Positions 42,554-51,682 of a DNA stretch of 64,000 nucleotides are shown here, piece by piece. This stretch comes from RH-AL1 sp964244495 (GTDB lineage: Bacteria > Pseudomonadota > Alphaproteobacteria > Rhizobiales > Beijerinckiaceae). The stretch covers positions 1 through 64,000 of the forward strand of contig CAXTIU010000016.1 in NCBI GenBank assembly GCA_964244495.1. Direction: 5' to 3'. Numbering within the stretch: the stretch's first letter is position 1; every line of letters starts with the position of its first letter. Both the position numbers and the translations under genes were made by a program. The notes under the pieces are model-generated. The model saw nothing but the letters and a program-made list of their open reading frames with translations. It was not told the DNA's origin and ran no database searches.

Positions 42554-43789
42554 TCAATGGCCGACGCTTGCCGCCGTTCCAAGGTGCACCGGCAGGGCGA
42601 CGAGACCCCTCAAGCCGCTCGACTGCCGCCAGCGGAGCGTCCCGCGCGGGGCGGCCAAGCGCAGGTCGGGGAAGCGCTGCACCAAGGCGGCCAGCGCCAC
42701 GCGGGCTTCCAGGCGCCCCAGGGACGCGCCGAGGCAGTAGTGCAGGCCGAAACCCAGCGCCAGGTGCCGGTTGTCGGCGCGGGTCACGTCGAACGTGTCG
42801 GCGTCGGGGAAGGCGGTCTCGTCGCGGTTGGCGGACGCGCCCAGCGCCAGCACCGTGTCACCTTTGGCGATGAGGGTGCCGGCGACGCTCACGTCCTGCG
42901 TGGCGAAGCGCATCGTGCCGTATTCCACCGGATTGGTGTAACGGAGCATCTCCTCCACCGCCGTGTCCATCGCCTCCGGGTGCGCCCGCAGGTAAGCCAG
43001 CTGCTCGGGGTGATCCAGCAGGGCCAGCACGCCGTTGCCGATCAGGTTGACCGAGGTCTCGTGGCCGGCGAACAGCAGCAGGAAGATCATGGCGATCAGC
43101 TCATCCCGGCTGAGGTGGTCGCCCGCCTCCTCCGCCGCGATCAGGCGGCTGATCATCCGGTCGTCCGGCTCGCGGCGCTTCAGGTCGATGAGGTCCTCGA
43201 AGAAGCGCACGAGCCTGGGCATCGCCGGTGCCCATCGGATGGCGCGGCGCACCGGCTGGTCGTTCACCTCGATGAGGCGAACGATCTGGTGGTGGAAGCT
43301 GAGGCGCCACGGCTCGGGGATGCCGAGCATCTCCGAGATCACCTTGAGCGGCAGCGGCAGGGCGAAGGCGCTCATCAGGTCGACCGTGCCCCGGCCCGCC
43401 GCGTCGTCCAGCATCCCGCCGACGATGCGGTGCACCCAGGGCTCCATCTCGTCGATCGAGCGCGGCGTGAAGGCCTTGGCGACCAGCCGCCGGAGCCGCC
43501 CGTGGGCCGGGTCGTCGACGCAGATCATCGAGTCGCCGACGAGCTTGATCAAGCGCGGCGCGAACCGGCCGCCGAACCCGAACAGCGGCGGGCTGGACGC
43601 GTTGCGTGGATCGGCCGAGAAGCGCGGATCCTTCAGCACCAGCAGCACGTCGTCGTAGCGCGTCACCACCCAGCCGATGCCGCGCGTCGGGATCCTGGCG
43701 CGGATCACCGGCGAATGGCGCCGCAGGTGAGCGTAGTAGACGTAGGGATCGCCCCGCCTGCCCGGATTCCACGTCACCGCCTTGGGCAT
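42554..43789 (-). CDS. Cytochrome P450
   Basis: 411 residues from ATG 43789. The I-helix oxygen-activation motif LLFAGHETSVNL, the K-helix E-x-x-R (EEMLR), and the heme-binding loop LGFGLHYCLGASLGRLE with cysteine ligand near residue 352 are all intact. This is a soluble bacterial P450 that would need ferredoxin and reductase from elsewhere. It starts 10 bp after the squalene-hopene cyclase stop, so the two are co-transcribed, and a polycyclic triterpenoid is a plausible substrate (inference). No other P450 or ferredoxin gene is nearby. Confidence 0.93.
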   Translation of the reverse strand: MPKAVTWNPGRRGDPYVYYAHLRRHSPVIRARIPTRGIGWVVTRYDDVLLVLKDPRFSADPRNASSPPLFGFGGRFAPRLIKLVGDSMICVDDPAHGRLRRLVAKAFTPRSIDEMEPWVHRIVGGMLDDAAGRGTVDLMSAFALPLPLKVISEMLGIPEPWRLSFHHQIVRLIEVNDQPVRRAIRWAPAMPRLVRFFEDLIDLKRREPDDRMISRLIAAEEAGDHLSRDELIAMIFLLLFAGHETSVNLIGNGVLALLDHPEQLAYLRAHPEAMDTAVEEMLRYTNPVEYGTMRFATQDVSVAGTLIAKGDTVLALGASANRDETAFPDADTFDVTRADNRHLALGFGLHYCLGASLGRLEARVALAALVQRFPDLRLAAPRGTLRWRQSSGLRGLVALPVHLGTAASVGH

Positions 43790-43799
43790 GGGCCTCGCC

Positions 43800-45812
43800 T
43801 CACATGCCCAGCAGGGCGGGTTCGGTGCCGCCGGCGCGCAGGGTGCGGTAGCGCGCCATCGCCCACAACGGGAAGAACTTTCGATAGCCGCCGTAGCGCA
43901 GGTAGAAGACGCGCGGGAAACCGGTCGCCGTGTAGCGCGGCTCCTCCCAGAACCCGTCGGAGCCCTGGCTGGCGACGAGGTAGGCGACCCCGCGCCGCAC
44001 GGCCACGCCATCGACCTCGCCCACCGCCATCAGGCCGAGCAGCGCCCAGGCCGTCTGCGAAGCGGTGCTCTCGCTCGAGCGGTGGCCGACGTAGTCGAGG
44101 GCGTAACCCGCGTCGTCCTCGCCCCACCCGCCGTCGTCGTTCTGGATCGCCTCGAACCACGCGACGGCTCGCCGGATCGCCGGATGGTCGGGCGCGAGGC
44201 CGACCACCGCGAAGGCGGTCAGCACGCTCCAGGTGCCGTAGATGTAGTTCAGGCCCCAGCGGCCGAACCAGCTGCCCTCGGGATGCTGCTCGGCGAGCAG
44301 GTAGGCGACACCCCGTGCCAGCACCGGGCTCGTCCCGGTGCGCTCGCCGAGTTGGCCCAGCATGGAGACGCATCGCGCCGAAACGTCGACCGTCGGCGGA
44401 TCGAGCAACGCGCCGTGGTCGGCGAAGGGGATCGCGTTAAGGTAGAAGGCGGTGTTATCGACGTCGTAGGAGGCCCACCCGCCGTTCGCGCTCTGCATTC
44501 CGACCACCCACTCGCGGGCGCGGACGATGGCCTCGTCGTAGGTTTTCGACCCCTCGCGCCGGCGCGCCCGGTCCATCGCCATCACGATCACGGCGGTGTC
44601 GTCGAGGTCGACGTAGTAGGGGTTGACGTATTCGAAGGCCCAGCCGCCCGGACGCAGGTGCGGGCGGCGGACCGCCCAGTCGCCGCGAAGGTCGAGCACC
44701 TGCAGCGGGACCAGCCAGGCCAGCGCCCGCCCGACCGGCAAGTCGTGCCGAGGCGACACCTCCATCAGCGCGTGGCTCGCGAGCACGGTGTCCCAGACCG
44801 GCGACAGGCACGGCTGGCAGAATGCCTCCTCGCCATTCACGGCGACGAGTTTCTCGAAGGCCGCCCAGGCGTCGACCATGTCGGGATGGTCTTCCGGAAG
44901 ACCGAGAACGGCGAACATCAGCAGGGTGTTGGCAATCGGTGGATAAATCGCCCCGAGCCCATCCTCGCCGTTCAGCCGCTCCCGCACGAAGGCCATGGCC
45001 TTGGCGATCGCCGCGGCGCGGCTCCGCCTGGGAAACCAAGGCTCGATCCATCGTAGCACCGCGTCGAGGCCGGCGAAGACGCCGCCCCAGACCCCGACTT
45101 GGTTCGCGGTCTTCGGCCAGCGCCGTACGGCATGCGGCGGGACGACGAAGAGCTCGTCGAGGCCGATCCCGCGAGGGTTCTTCGCCCGTGGCTTGAGCGC
45201 CATCAGCACCATCAGCGGGATCAGGGTGGTGCGAGCCCAGTAGGAGATCTTGTAGATGTGGAACGGGAACCACGCCGGCGCATGCATCAGCTCGACCGGC
45301 ATCGTCGGCACGGCGCGCCAGGGAATGACGCCGAACAGGGCGAGCGTGATGCGTGTGAACACGTTGACGCCGACGGCGCCTCCGGCTGCCAGGATGGCCT
45401 CCCGTGCCCGGACCATGTGCGGGGCGTCGACCGGGTCGCCGGCGAGCTTCAGGGCGAAATACGCCTTCACGCTCGCCGACACGTTCAAGGGACCCTTGGT
45501 CAGCATCGGCCAACCGCCGTGCGGCTCCTGGATGCGGCGGAGATAGTTCGCGGTCTTCCGCTCGTGCTCAGGATGAGGCTTGCCGAGGAAGTGCCTGACG
45601 ATGACATATTCCGCGGGGATCGAGGCGTCGGCCTCCAGATCGAAATGAAAACGTCCGTCGTGCCGCTGCGTGCGCAGGAGCGACGCCGCGGCGCGCGCGA
45701 TCGCCGCGTCCAAGGCCTTTCCTTTCGGATCGCCTTCGACACACGCGACGCCGTCTGCGGCGGAGGCCGCCGGATCGTCTACGTACGCCAACGTGTTGAG
45801 AACCGACGACAT
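43800..45812 (-). CDS. shc: Squalene-hopene cyclase
   Basis: About 670 residues. The catalytic acid motif is YVDLDDTAVI (DxDD). Several QW-type repeats are visible (GWASYDVDN, GSWFGRWGLNYIYGTWS, GGWGEDDAGY, GFWEEPRYTATGFP), as is the conserved C-terminal FYLRYGGYRKFFPLWAMARYR. It is a monotopic membrane enzyme cyclising squalene to hopene or diplopterol. ATG at 45812 is used; a TTG at 45857 would add 15 residues. No hpn genes adjoin it; a P450 follows instead. Confidence 0.95.
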   Translation of the reverse strand: MSSVLNTLAYVDDPAASAADGVACVEGDPKGKALDAAIARAAASLLRTQRHDGRFHFDLEADASIPAEYVIVRHFLGKPHPEHERKTANYLRRIQEPHGGWPMLTKGPLNVSASVKAYFALKLAGDPVDAPHMVRAREAILAAGGAVGVNVFTRITLALFGVIPWRAVPTMPVELMHAPAWFPFHIYKISYWARTTLIPLMVLMALKPRAKNPRGIGLDELFVVPPHAVRRWPKTANQVGVWGGVFAGLDAVLRWIEPWFPRRSRAAAIAKAMAFVRERLNGEDGLGAIYPPIANTLLMFAVLGLPEDHPDMVDAWAAFEKLVAVNGEEAFCQPCLSPVWDTVLASHALMEVSPRHDLPVGRALAWLVPLQVLDLRGDWAVRRPHLRPGGWAFEYVNPYYVDLDDTAVIVMAMDRARRREGSKTYDEAIVRAREWVVGMQSANGGWASYDVDNTAFYLNAIPFADHGALLDPPTVDVSARCVSMLGQLGERTGTSPVLARGVAYLLAEQHPEGSWFGRWGLNYIYGTWSVLTAFAVVGLAPDHPAIRRAVAWFEAIQNDDGGWGEDDAGYALDYVGHRSSESTASQTAWALLGLMAVGEVDGVAVRRGVAYLVASQGSDGFWEEPRYTATGFPRVFYLRYGGYRKFFPLWAMARYRTLRAGGTEPALLGM

Positions 45813-45861
45813 CGGAGACGACTTCGCGTCGTCTTCGAAGGGATGATGACTCGACAAAGAT

Positions 45862-46167
45862 CTACCGCTCCGTTTCCGCGACCAGACCCTCTAGCCAAGT
45901 TCGTGCCTTCTCGAACTCCCCCCAGGGCGCGTCGCCGACCGGGAAGTGCATGGCCATCACGACGCTGACGATGGCGTTGAGGCGGGCGAGCCGCTCACGG
46001 TCCGCACCGGTGCTCTCGTGCGTCCTCTGAACGTGGATCAGCGCCTCCCGGAACGCGGCGAGGCAGCGCGTCGCGCGCGAGATCTCGTGGTCGTCCTTGA
46101 ACGGCCGTTGCTCCAACACGCGTGCGATATGCACCAGCGCCTCCGGGCCGGGTCGAGCCTCAGCCAT
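45862..46167 (-). CDS. Small protein following formate dehydrogenase alpha
   Basis: 101 residues, helical and charged, without signal or membrane segment (LVHIARVLEQRPFKDDHEISRATRCLA; RLNAIVSVVMAMHF). Family not recognised. Its ATG overlaps the last 8 bp of the formate dehydrogenase gene (ATGGCTGA), so translation is coupled. It may be a maturation or stability factor for the selenoenzyme. Confidence 0.6.
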   Translation of the reverse strand: MAEARPGPEALVHIARVLEQRPFKDDHEISRATRCLAAFREALIHVQRTHESTGADRERLARLNAIVSVVMAMHFPVGDAPWGEFEKARTWLEGLVAETER

Positions 46168-49100
46168 GCGCCCGCTGCGGAAAACGGCGACGCCCCGGGC
46201 GAATGTTGCACGTGATCGCCTTGGTGCTGTGGATGCTCACATTGGGATCTCCGGTGATCGCCAGGAGGGCGTTCGCGACATCACCATGCGCGTAACCCTG
46301 GCGGCCGTACACCCACGGCATGCCGAGTTGATGCACGATCTTGCCGTCGATGGTGAAGGGCCTGACCCGTTCCGTGACCATCGCCTTCGCCTCGACCTCG
46401 CCGCGCAGCGTCGACAGCGTCGTCCAGCCGAGATGCTCGATGCCGAGTTCGGCCGCGAGCTCCGGCGCGATCTCGACGAAGGCCTCGGGCTGCAGCTCGG
46501 CCGTGTGGGGCATGATCCGCGTCGGGATGCCGCCGCAGTGCAACTCCGTCAGGCGCCAGGTCGAGAAAATGTAGGGGAAGCGCGGGTCGGCGGCCGCGTG
46601 CAGCTCGTTGCCGGGCCGTTGCCACAGCTTGGCGGCCGGGTTCGCCTGCCGGTTCGGGTGCAGCGCGTTACGCACCGGGCTCTCGGCCGGCTCATAGTGC
46701 GTCGGCAGCGGCCCGTCCTTCAAGCCGGAGGGCACGAACAGCATGCACTGGCCGTCCGCCTCCATGATGAAGGGCGCGTCGCCTCCGAGCGCCTCCATGC
46801 CGTGCGGATGCTTCGACCAGTCCGGGCGATAGTCGGGCCGCTTGGTCGGCTCGAAATCGGGCACGTCCGTGCCGGTCCACCTGCCTCCCGCCTCGTCCCA
46901 CCACACCATCTTCTTGGCATCCGACCAGGGCCGGCCGGCCGGGTCCGCCGAAGCGCGGTTGTACAGCGTGCGTCGGTTGGAGGGCCATGCGAAAGCCCAG
47001 CCCCGATGGTTGGTGTCGACGCCGGGCGCGTCGGGGATGCGCGAGCGGGCGACGTTGTGACCTTCGCGCGGGTAGACGCCGCAGTACATCCAGCCCCCGC
47101 AAGCGGTGGAGCCGTCGTCCTTCAGGTCCTGGTACTTCTCGACCTGCTCGCCCGATCCCACGTGGTAGCCGTTGATCTCCTTCAGCACGGCCTCGGCATC
47201 CGGCTCGTTCCGCTCGCCCTTGAGCGGGTAGTCCCAGGTCAGCGCCTGGATGGCGCCGTCGCGCTGTTCGCGGCTACCGGCGTAGAGTTCCTTCAGCCGG
47301 CGGCCCAGGTGATAGATGAACCAAAGATCGGATCGGCTATCGCCCGGCGCGAGGCACACCTGATCGTGCCACTGGACGAGGCGGCTCGTGTTGGTGACGG
47401 TGCCGTCCTTCTCGCCGGGCAGCGCGGCGGGGAGGAAGAACACCTCCGTCGCGACATCTTCCGCGCAGATCTCGCCCTTGTCGTGGAGGCGGCCGTCACG
47501 CCAGAAATTCGCCGTTTCCGTCAGCGCGAAGTCGCGCACGACCATCCAGCCGAGCCGGGTGAAGCCGTGCACGACGAGGTCGGAGTTGACGGCGCCCACG
47601 ACCGGGTTCTGGCCCAGGATGAACTGCCCCTTCACGATCCCGTCGGCCATCGCCATCGTCATCGGCTCCTGCGAGGCGTCGCCGGTGAGCTTCGGCAGGA
47701 ACTGGTAGCCGTAATCATTGCCCTTCGTCGCGGCGTCTCCGTACCAGGCCTTGAGCAGGCTGACCATGTACTTCGGGAAGTTCGACCACCAGCCGGTCTC
47801 CGGCGTCTCGACCTTGAGGTACTGGTCGAGCGTCGCGTGGTCGTGGAAGGCGTTGGGCTGCGGCAGGTAGGTCGGCAGCATGTTGTAGAGCGTCGGGATG
47901 TCGGTCGAGCCCTGGATGCTGACGTGGCCGCGCAGGGCCATGATGCCGCCGCCGGGCCGGCCGATGTTGCCGAGCAGCCCTTGGATGATGGAGGCCGCGC
48001 GGATGATCTGCACGCCCACCGAATGGTGCGTCCAGCCCACCGCGTAGCAGATGGCGCCGGTCTTCTCGCGCCCGGACCGCCGCGCGAGCGTGTCGGCCAC
48101 GGTGAGGAAGGTGTCGCGCGGGCAGCCGGTGACCGTCTCGACGAATTCGGGCGTGTAACGGGCGAAATGCCGCTTCAGGATCTGGTAGACGCAGCGCGGG
48201 TGCTGCAGCGTCTTGTCCTGCGGCGGCGGGCTGTCGCTCATGCCCGCTGAGGCTTCGGCCCCCTCCTCCCGTGTCTGCGCGCGATGCTCGGCATCGGGGG
48301 AAGGCACGAGCTTGCCCTCGTACTGCCAGCTGTCCTCCACGTAGGACGAGGTTTCCGGGTCGAAGCCCGAGAACACGCCGTCGTTGTCCTCGGTATCGCG
48401 GTAGCCCTCGTCGATGATGTGGGCGATGTTGGTGTAGGCGAGCGCGAAGTCCTTGAACCAGAGATCGTTCTCGATGATGTGGCGGATGATGCCGCCGAGG
48501 AAGGCGATGTCGCTGCCCGAACGGATCGGCGCGTAAACGTCGGCGAGCGCCGAGGTCCGCGTGAAGCGCGGGTCGACGTGCATCACCACCGCGCCGCGAC
48601 GCTGCGCCTCGACCACGAAGCGGAAGGCGATCGGATGATTCTCCGCCATGTTGGAGCCCATGATCACGATCGCGTCCGAGTTCTTGAGATCCCAGAGCGC
48701 CATGGTGGCGGCACCCCTCCCGAACGACGCGCCCAAACTTGGGACGGACGACGAGTGTCAGATGCGCGCCTGGTTCTCGATGTTGAGCATTCCCAGGCCG
48801 CCGCCGAACAGCTTCTTGATGAGGTAGTTCTCCTCGTTGTCCATGGTGGCGCCGCCGAGCGAGCCGAGACCCAACGTCTGGTTGATCAGGCGCCCGTCAG
48901 GCAGCGTCTCGGCGAAGGTCTCGTCCCGCGTCGTCTTGGTGAGCTGGGCGATCCGCTCCATCGCCCAGTCCAGCGGCTTGACCTCCCAGTCGCGGGCGTG
49001 CGGCGCGCGGTAGAGCACGCTGTTGACGCGCTTGGGCGACAGCAGCATCCCCAGCGTCCCGGCGCCCTTGGGGCAGAGCGTGCCCTGGTTGATCGGGCTG

Positions 49101-49354
49101 CGAGGGTCGCCCTCGATGTGGATGGGGCGACCATCCTTGGCATAGATCAGCTGGCCGCAGCCCACCGCGCAATAAGGGCACACACCGGTGCCGACCCGGT
49201 CGACCTGCTCGAGCCTCGGACGAAGCTCCCTCGACGTCGTGCTCTTGGCCGCTTCACCATACACGCTCTCGCCGGCGAACTGCCGCGGCAGGCTCCAGTC
49301 CTTCAGGAAAAGGGACACCCTCTCGGTCAGGGAGCGGCGGATCGGTTTCGGCAT
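46160..49354 (-). CDS. fdnG: Formate dehydrogenase alpha subunit, selenocysteine-containing
   Basis: About 1064 residues, read through an in-frame TGA (48758-48760) as selenocysteine 199. N-terminal 4Fe-4S cysteines are C59, C62, C66 and C94 (VCPYCAVGC...TLCPKG). GMLNIENQARI-U-HSSSVPSLG aligns with the Sec region of E. coli FdnG. Downstream are MGSNMAENHPIAFRF, GRPGGGIMALRGH and the molybdopterin-dinucleotide-binding C-terminal domain. It oxidises formate to CO2. ATG at 49354 has GGAG 6 bases upstream. The N-terminus (MPKPIRRSLTERVSLFL) lacks a convincing Tat signal, unlike FdnG. Needs SelA, SelB, SelC and SelD, none in the window. Confidence 0.95.
48720..48760 (-). promoter_or_regulatory. 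Bacterial SECIS element directing Sec insertion
   Basis: Counting the T of TGA as 1 on the coding strand, T17 is bulged, C18-C19-C20 pair with G27-G28-G29, the apical loop is A21 A22 G23 T24 T25 T26, and below the bulge G16-C30 and C15-G31 pair. The bulged U17 and loop G23-U24 are at the same positions as in the E. coli fdhF SECIS recognised by SelB. Confidence 0.9.
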
Positions 49355-49493
49355 GGGAGTCTCCGCTGGTGGAATGAGGTGCCCTGAAACCATGGCGCGG
49401 GCGGCCGCAGCATCGCAATCACATCGGAGCGATTGCCGTGGAACCCGGCGCGCCTAAATAGAAAGACAGGGTTTGAAGTAGGGCGATCGAGCG

Positions 49494-49724
49494 ATGCGGA
49501 CAATGGACGGTGTCGTGACGCTCGTGCAGGAAAGCCGCTTTCAGCTCACGGACGGCGAAGGCGTTTCTCACCTTTTCGTGCTTTCCCACAAAGCGCCCCT
49601 GGAACCCGCGCAGCTCGTCCCGCTGCAAAGCGCCCAAGCGCGCGTCACAGTGGGCTACGAGGAAGCACCAAATTTGATTGCGCTCCTCGCCCATTCGATC
49701 GCACGTCATCCCGGCCGCGCCTGA
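49494..49724 (+). CDS. Small conserved-looking protein at the formate dehydrogenase locus
   Basis: 76 residues, possibly starting at ATG 49503 instead (MDGVVTLVQESRFQLTDGEG). It is beta-rich with SHLFVLSHKAPLEPAQLVPL and no signal or membrane segment. It lies 21 bp upstream of the beta-subunit gene, on the same strand and divergent from alpha, so it is likely the first gene of the beta-gamma operon. Family not recognised; a role in assembly is only a guess. Confidence 0.6.
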   Translation: MRTMDGVVTLVQESRFQLTDGEGVSHLFVLSHKAPLEPAQLVPLQSAQARVTVGYEEAPNLIALLAHSIARHPGRA

Positions 49725-49745
49725 TCCGATCGAACAAGGACGCTC

Positions 49746-50642
49746 ATGACCATCCACCAACGAGCGCAAGATCACACGGCCTCAAGCCTCGATGGTGTGA
49801 TCCCCGATGAGTCCGAGATCACGACCGGCGTCCTCATCGAAGCGGGCAAGTCCTACGGCTTCTTCACCGACACGACGGTTTGCATCGGCTGCAAGGCCTG
49901 CGAGGTCGCTTGCAAGGAGTGGAACAACCTCCCCGCCGACAGTCTGGGCCTGACCGGCGACAGCTTCGACAACACCGGCGCGCTCTCCGCCAACACGTGG
50001 CGCCACGTCAGCTTCATCGAGAAGGCCGGCGCCTCCGGCGTCCGCGCCGAGCGGCAGACGCCGTTCCAGAGCAGCTGGCTGATGATGAGCGACGTGTGCA
50101 AGCATTGCCATAACGCGCCCTGCATGGAGGCGTGCCCGACCGGAGCCCTGTTCAAGACGGAGTTCGACACCGTGGTCGTGCAGCAGGACATCTGCAACGG
50201 CTGCGGTTACTGCGTGCCGGCCTGTCCGTTCGGGGTCGTGGCGCTGAGCCCCGAGGACGGCAAGGTCCACAAGTGCACGCTCTGCTACGACCGCTTGAAG
50301 GGCGGCTTGGAGCCGGCGTGTTCCAAGGCCTGCCCGACCGAGTCGATCCAGTTCGGCGAAGTCGACGTGCTGCAGGCCAGCGCCCGCGAGCGGGTCGCGG
50401 CGCTGCACGAGCGGGGCGTCGAGGGCGCCTACCTCTACGGTACGCCGGAGGGGCCTGGCGCCACGGGCGACCTCGGCCACCTCAACGCCTTCTTCCTGCT
50501 GACCGACCGCCCGGAGGTCTACAACCTTCCGGCGGCGCCGACGCGGGCCTCGAACCGCTTGCGTCCGAGCCTGCTGTCCGGTCTCGCCACGATGGGCGCC
50601 TTCGCGGTGCTGGCGGCGACGCTGTTCGCGCGGGACGCCTGA
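49746..50642 (+). CDS. Formate dehydrogenase beta subunit (four 4Fe-4S clusters)
   Basis: 298 residues with four ferredoxin-type cysteine groups: CIGCKACEVAC, CKHCHNAPCMEACPTGAL, CNGCGYCVPACPFGV and CTLCYDRL...CSKACPT, as in FdnH/FdoH-type electron-transfer subunits. A C-terminal hydrophobic segment (LLSGLATMGAFAVLAATLF) may anchor it. It passes electrons from the molybdenum subunit to the membrane subunit encoded next, which starts 1 bp after its stop. Confidence 0.93.
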   Translation: MTIHQRAQDHTASSLDGVIPDESEITTGVLIEAGKSYGFFTDTTVCIGCKACEVACKEWNNLPADSLGLTGDSFDNTGALSANTWRHVSFIEKAGASGVRAERQTPFQSSWLMMSDVCKHCHNAPCMEACPTGALFKTEFDTVVVQQDICNGCGYCVPACPFGVVALSPEDGKVHKCTLCYDRLKGGLEPACSKACPTESIQFGEVDVLQASARERVAALHERGVEGAYLYGTPEGPGATGDLGHLNAFFLLTDRPEVYNLPAAPTRASNRLRPSLLSGLATMGAFAVLAATLFARDA

Positions 50643-50643
50643 G

Positions 50644-51672
50644 ATGACGAGCGGCAAGCATCCCGTCGAGCAGCCGGAACCCGGTCGGGCACCGGGCCGA
50701 TGGCAGGGCGAGACGTACTTCGACCACCAGCAGCTGAAGCCTTGGCCGTTCGATCCCTTCGTTGTGGGCGCCTATGTCTTCCTCGCCGGCCTGTCGGGTG
50801 CCTCCGCGCTCATCGGCGCGCTGGCCCATGGTGTCGCGGCGCGGCGGCCGGATCAGCGACGCGAGGCTCAAGCCCCCCTGGTACGACGATCGCGCTACCT
50901 GTCGCTGCTCGCCCCGACGATCGGATCAGCGCTGCTGATCTACGACCTCCACTCGCCCAAGCGCTTCTACAACATGCTTCGCGTGGCGAAGGCGCGGTCC
51001 CCGATGTCGATCGGGACGTGGACCCTGATGGGTTTCGCCGCCACCGCCGGCGTCAGCGGCGTGTGCCAGATGCTGGCCGACATCGAGCCGCGCTGGCGCT
51101 GGCCGCTCCGCGTCGCCGCCGTCGCGCAGGTGCCGTCGGCCGTCACGGGGGCGGGCCTCGGCACCTACACCGCCGCGCTCATCTCGGCGACGAGCGCACC
51201 GGGCTGGTCCGCCGCGCCCCGGCCGCTCGCCGTGCGGTTCGCTTCCTCGTCGATCGCCACCGCCGCCGCCGCCCTGTCGCTCACGGAGCGGGAGGCTCGG
51301 ACGCGGCGCTCGCTCGACAAGCTGCTGCTCGCCGCACTGACCGTGGAACTCGTGGCTGGCATCGCCGTCGAGCAGCGTTACAGCAGGACTGGCATCAAGG
51401 AAGCGCTGCGGAAGGGTCGCTGGGGCAGGGCGGAGCTGATCGCGGCGACCGGCTTCGGCACCTTGCTGCCCCTTGGCCTGCTGCTCGCCTCGCGCCTCGC
51501 CGGGCATCGCGGCGGACGTGTCGCCAAAGCGGCGGACGTGGCGGCGATCGCCGGCAGTTTGGTCATGCGCGTGTCCGTCCTCGGCATGGGCGCCGAGTCC
51601 GCCGCCAACCCCGCCGTCAGCCTGCGCTTCGCCCAGCCGGACAACCTGCCGCTGGATCAGCGAAGCCGCTGA
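50644..51672 (+). CDS. NrfD/PsrC-type membrane subunit of formate dehydrogenase
   Basis: 342 residues with about eight hydrophobic helices. WPFDPFVVGAYVFLAGLSGASALIG, DLHSPKRFYNMLRVAKARSPMSIGTWTL and TGAGLGTYTAALIS match the NrfD/polysulfide-reductase family. It would carry electrons to the quinone pool without heme, replacing the cytochrome b gamma subunit of the E. coli FDH-N type. It overlaps no gene but follows beta by 1 bp. It converges with tetR with 10 bp between the stops. Confidence 0.88.
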   Translation: MTSGKHPVEQPEPGRAPGRWQGETYFDHQQLKPWPFDPFVVGAYVFLAGLSGASALIGALAHGVAARRPDQRREAQAPLVRRSRYLSLLAPTIGSALLIYDLHSPKRFYNMLRVAKARSPMSIGTWTLMGFAATAGVSGVCQMLADIEPRWRWPLRVAAVAQVPSAVTGAGLGTYTAALISATSAPGWSAAPRPLAVRFASSSIATAAAALSLTEREARTRRSLDKLLLAALTVELVAGIAVEQRYSRTGIKEALRKGRWGRAELIAATGFGTLLPLGLLLASRLAGHRGGRVAKAADVAAIAGSLVMRVSVLGMGAESAANPAVSLRFAQPDNLPLDQRSR

Positions 51673-51682
51673 GGCGAGCCGA

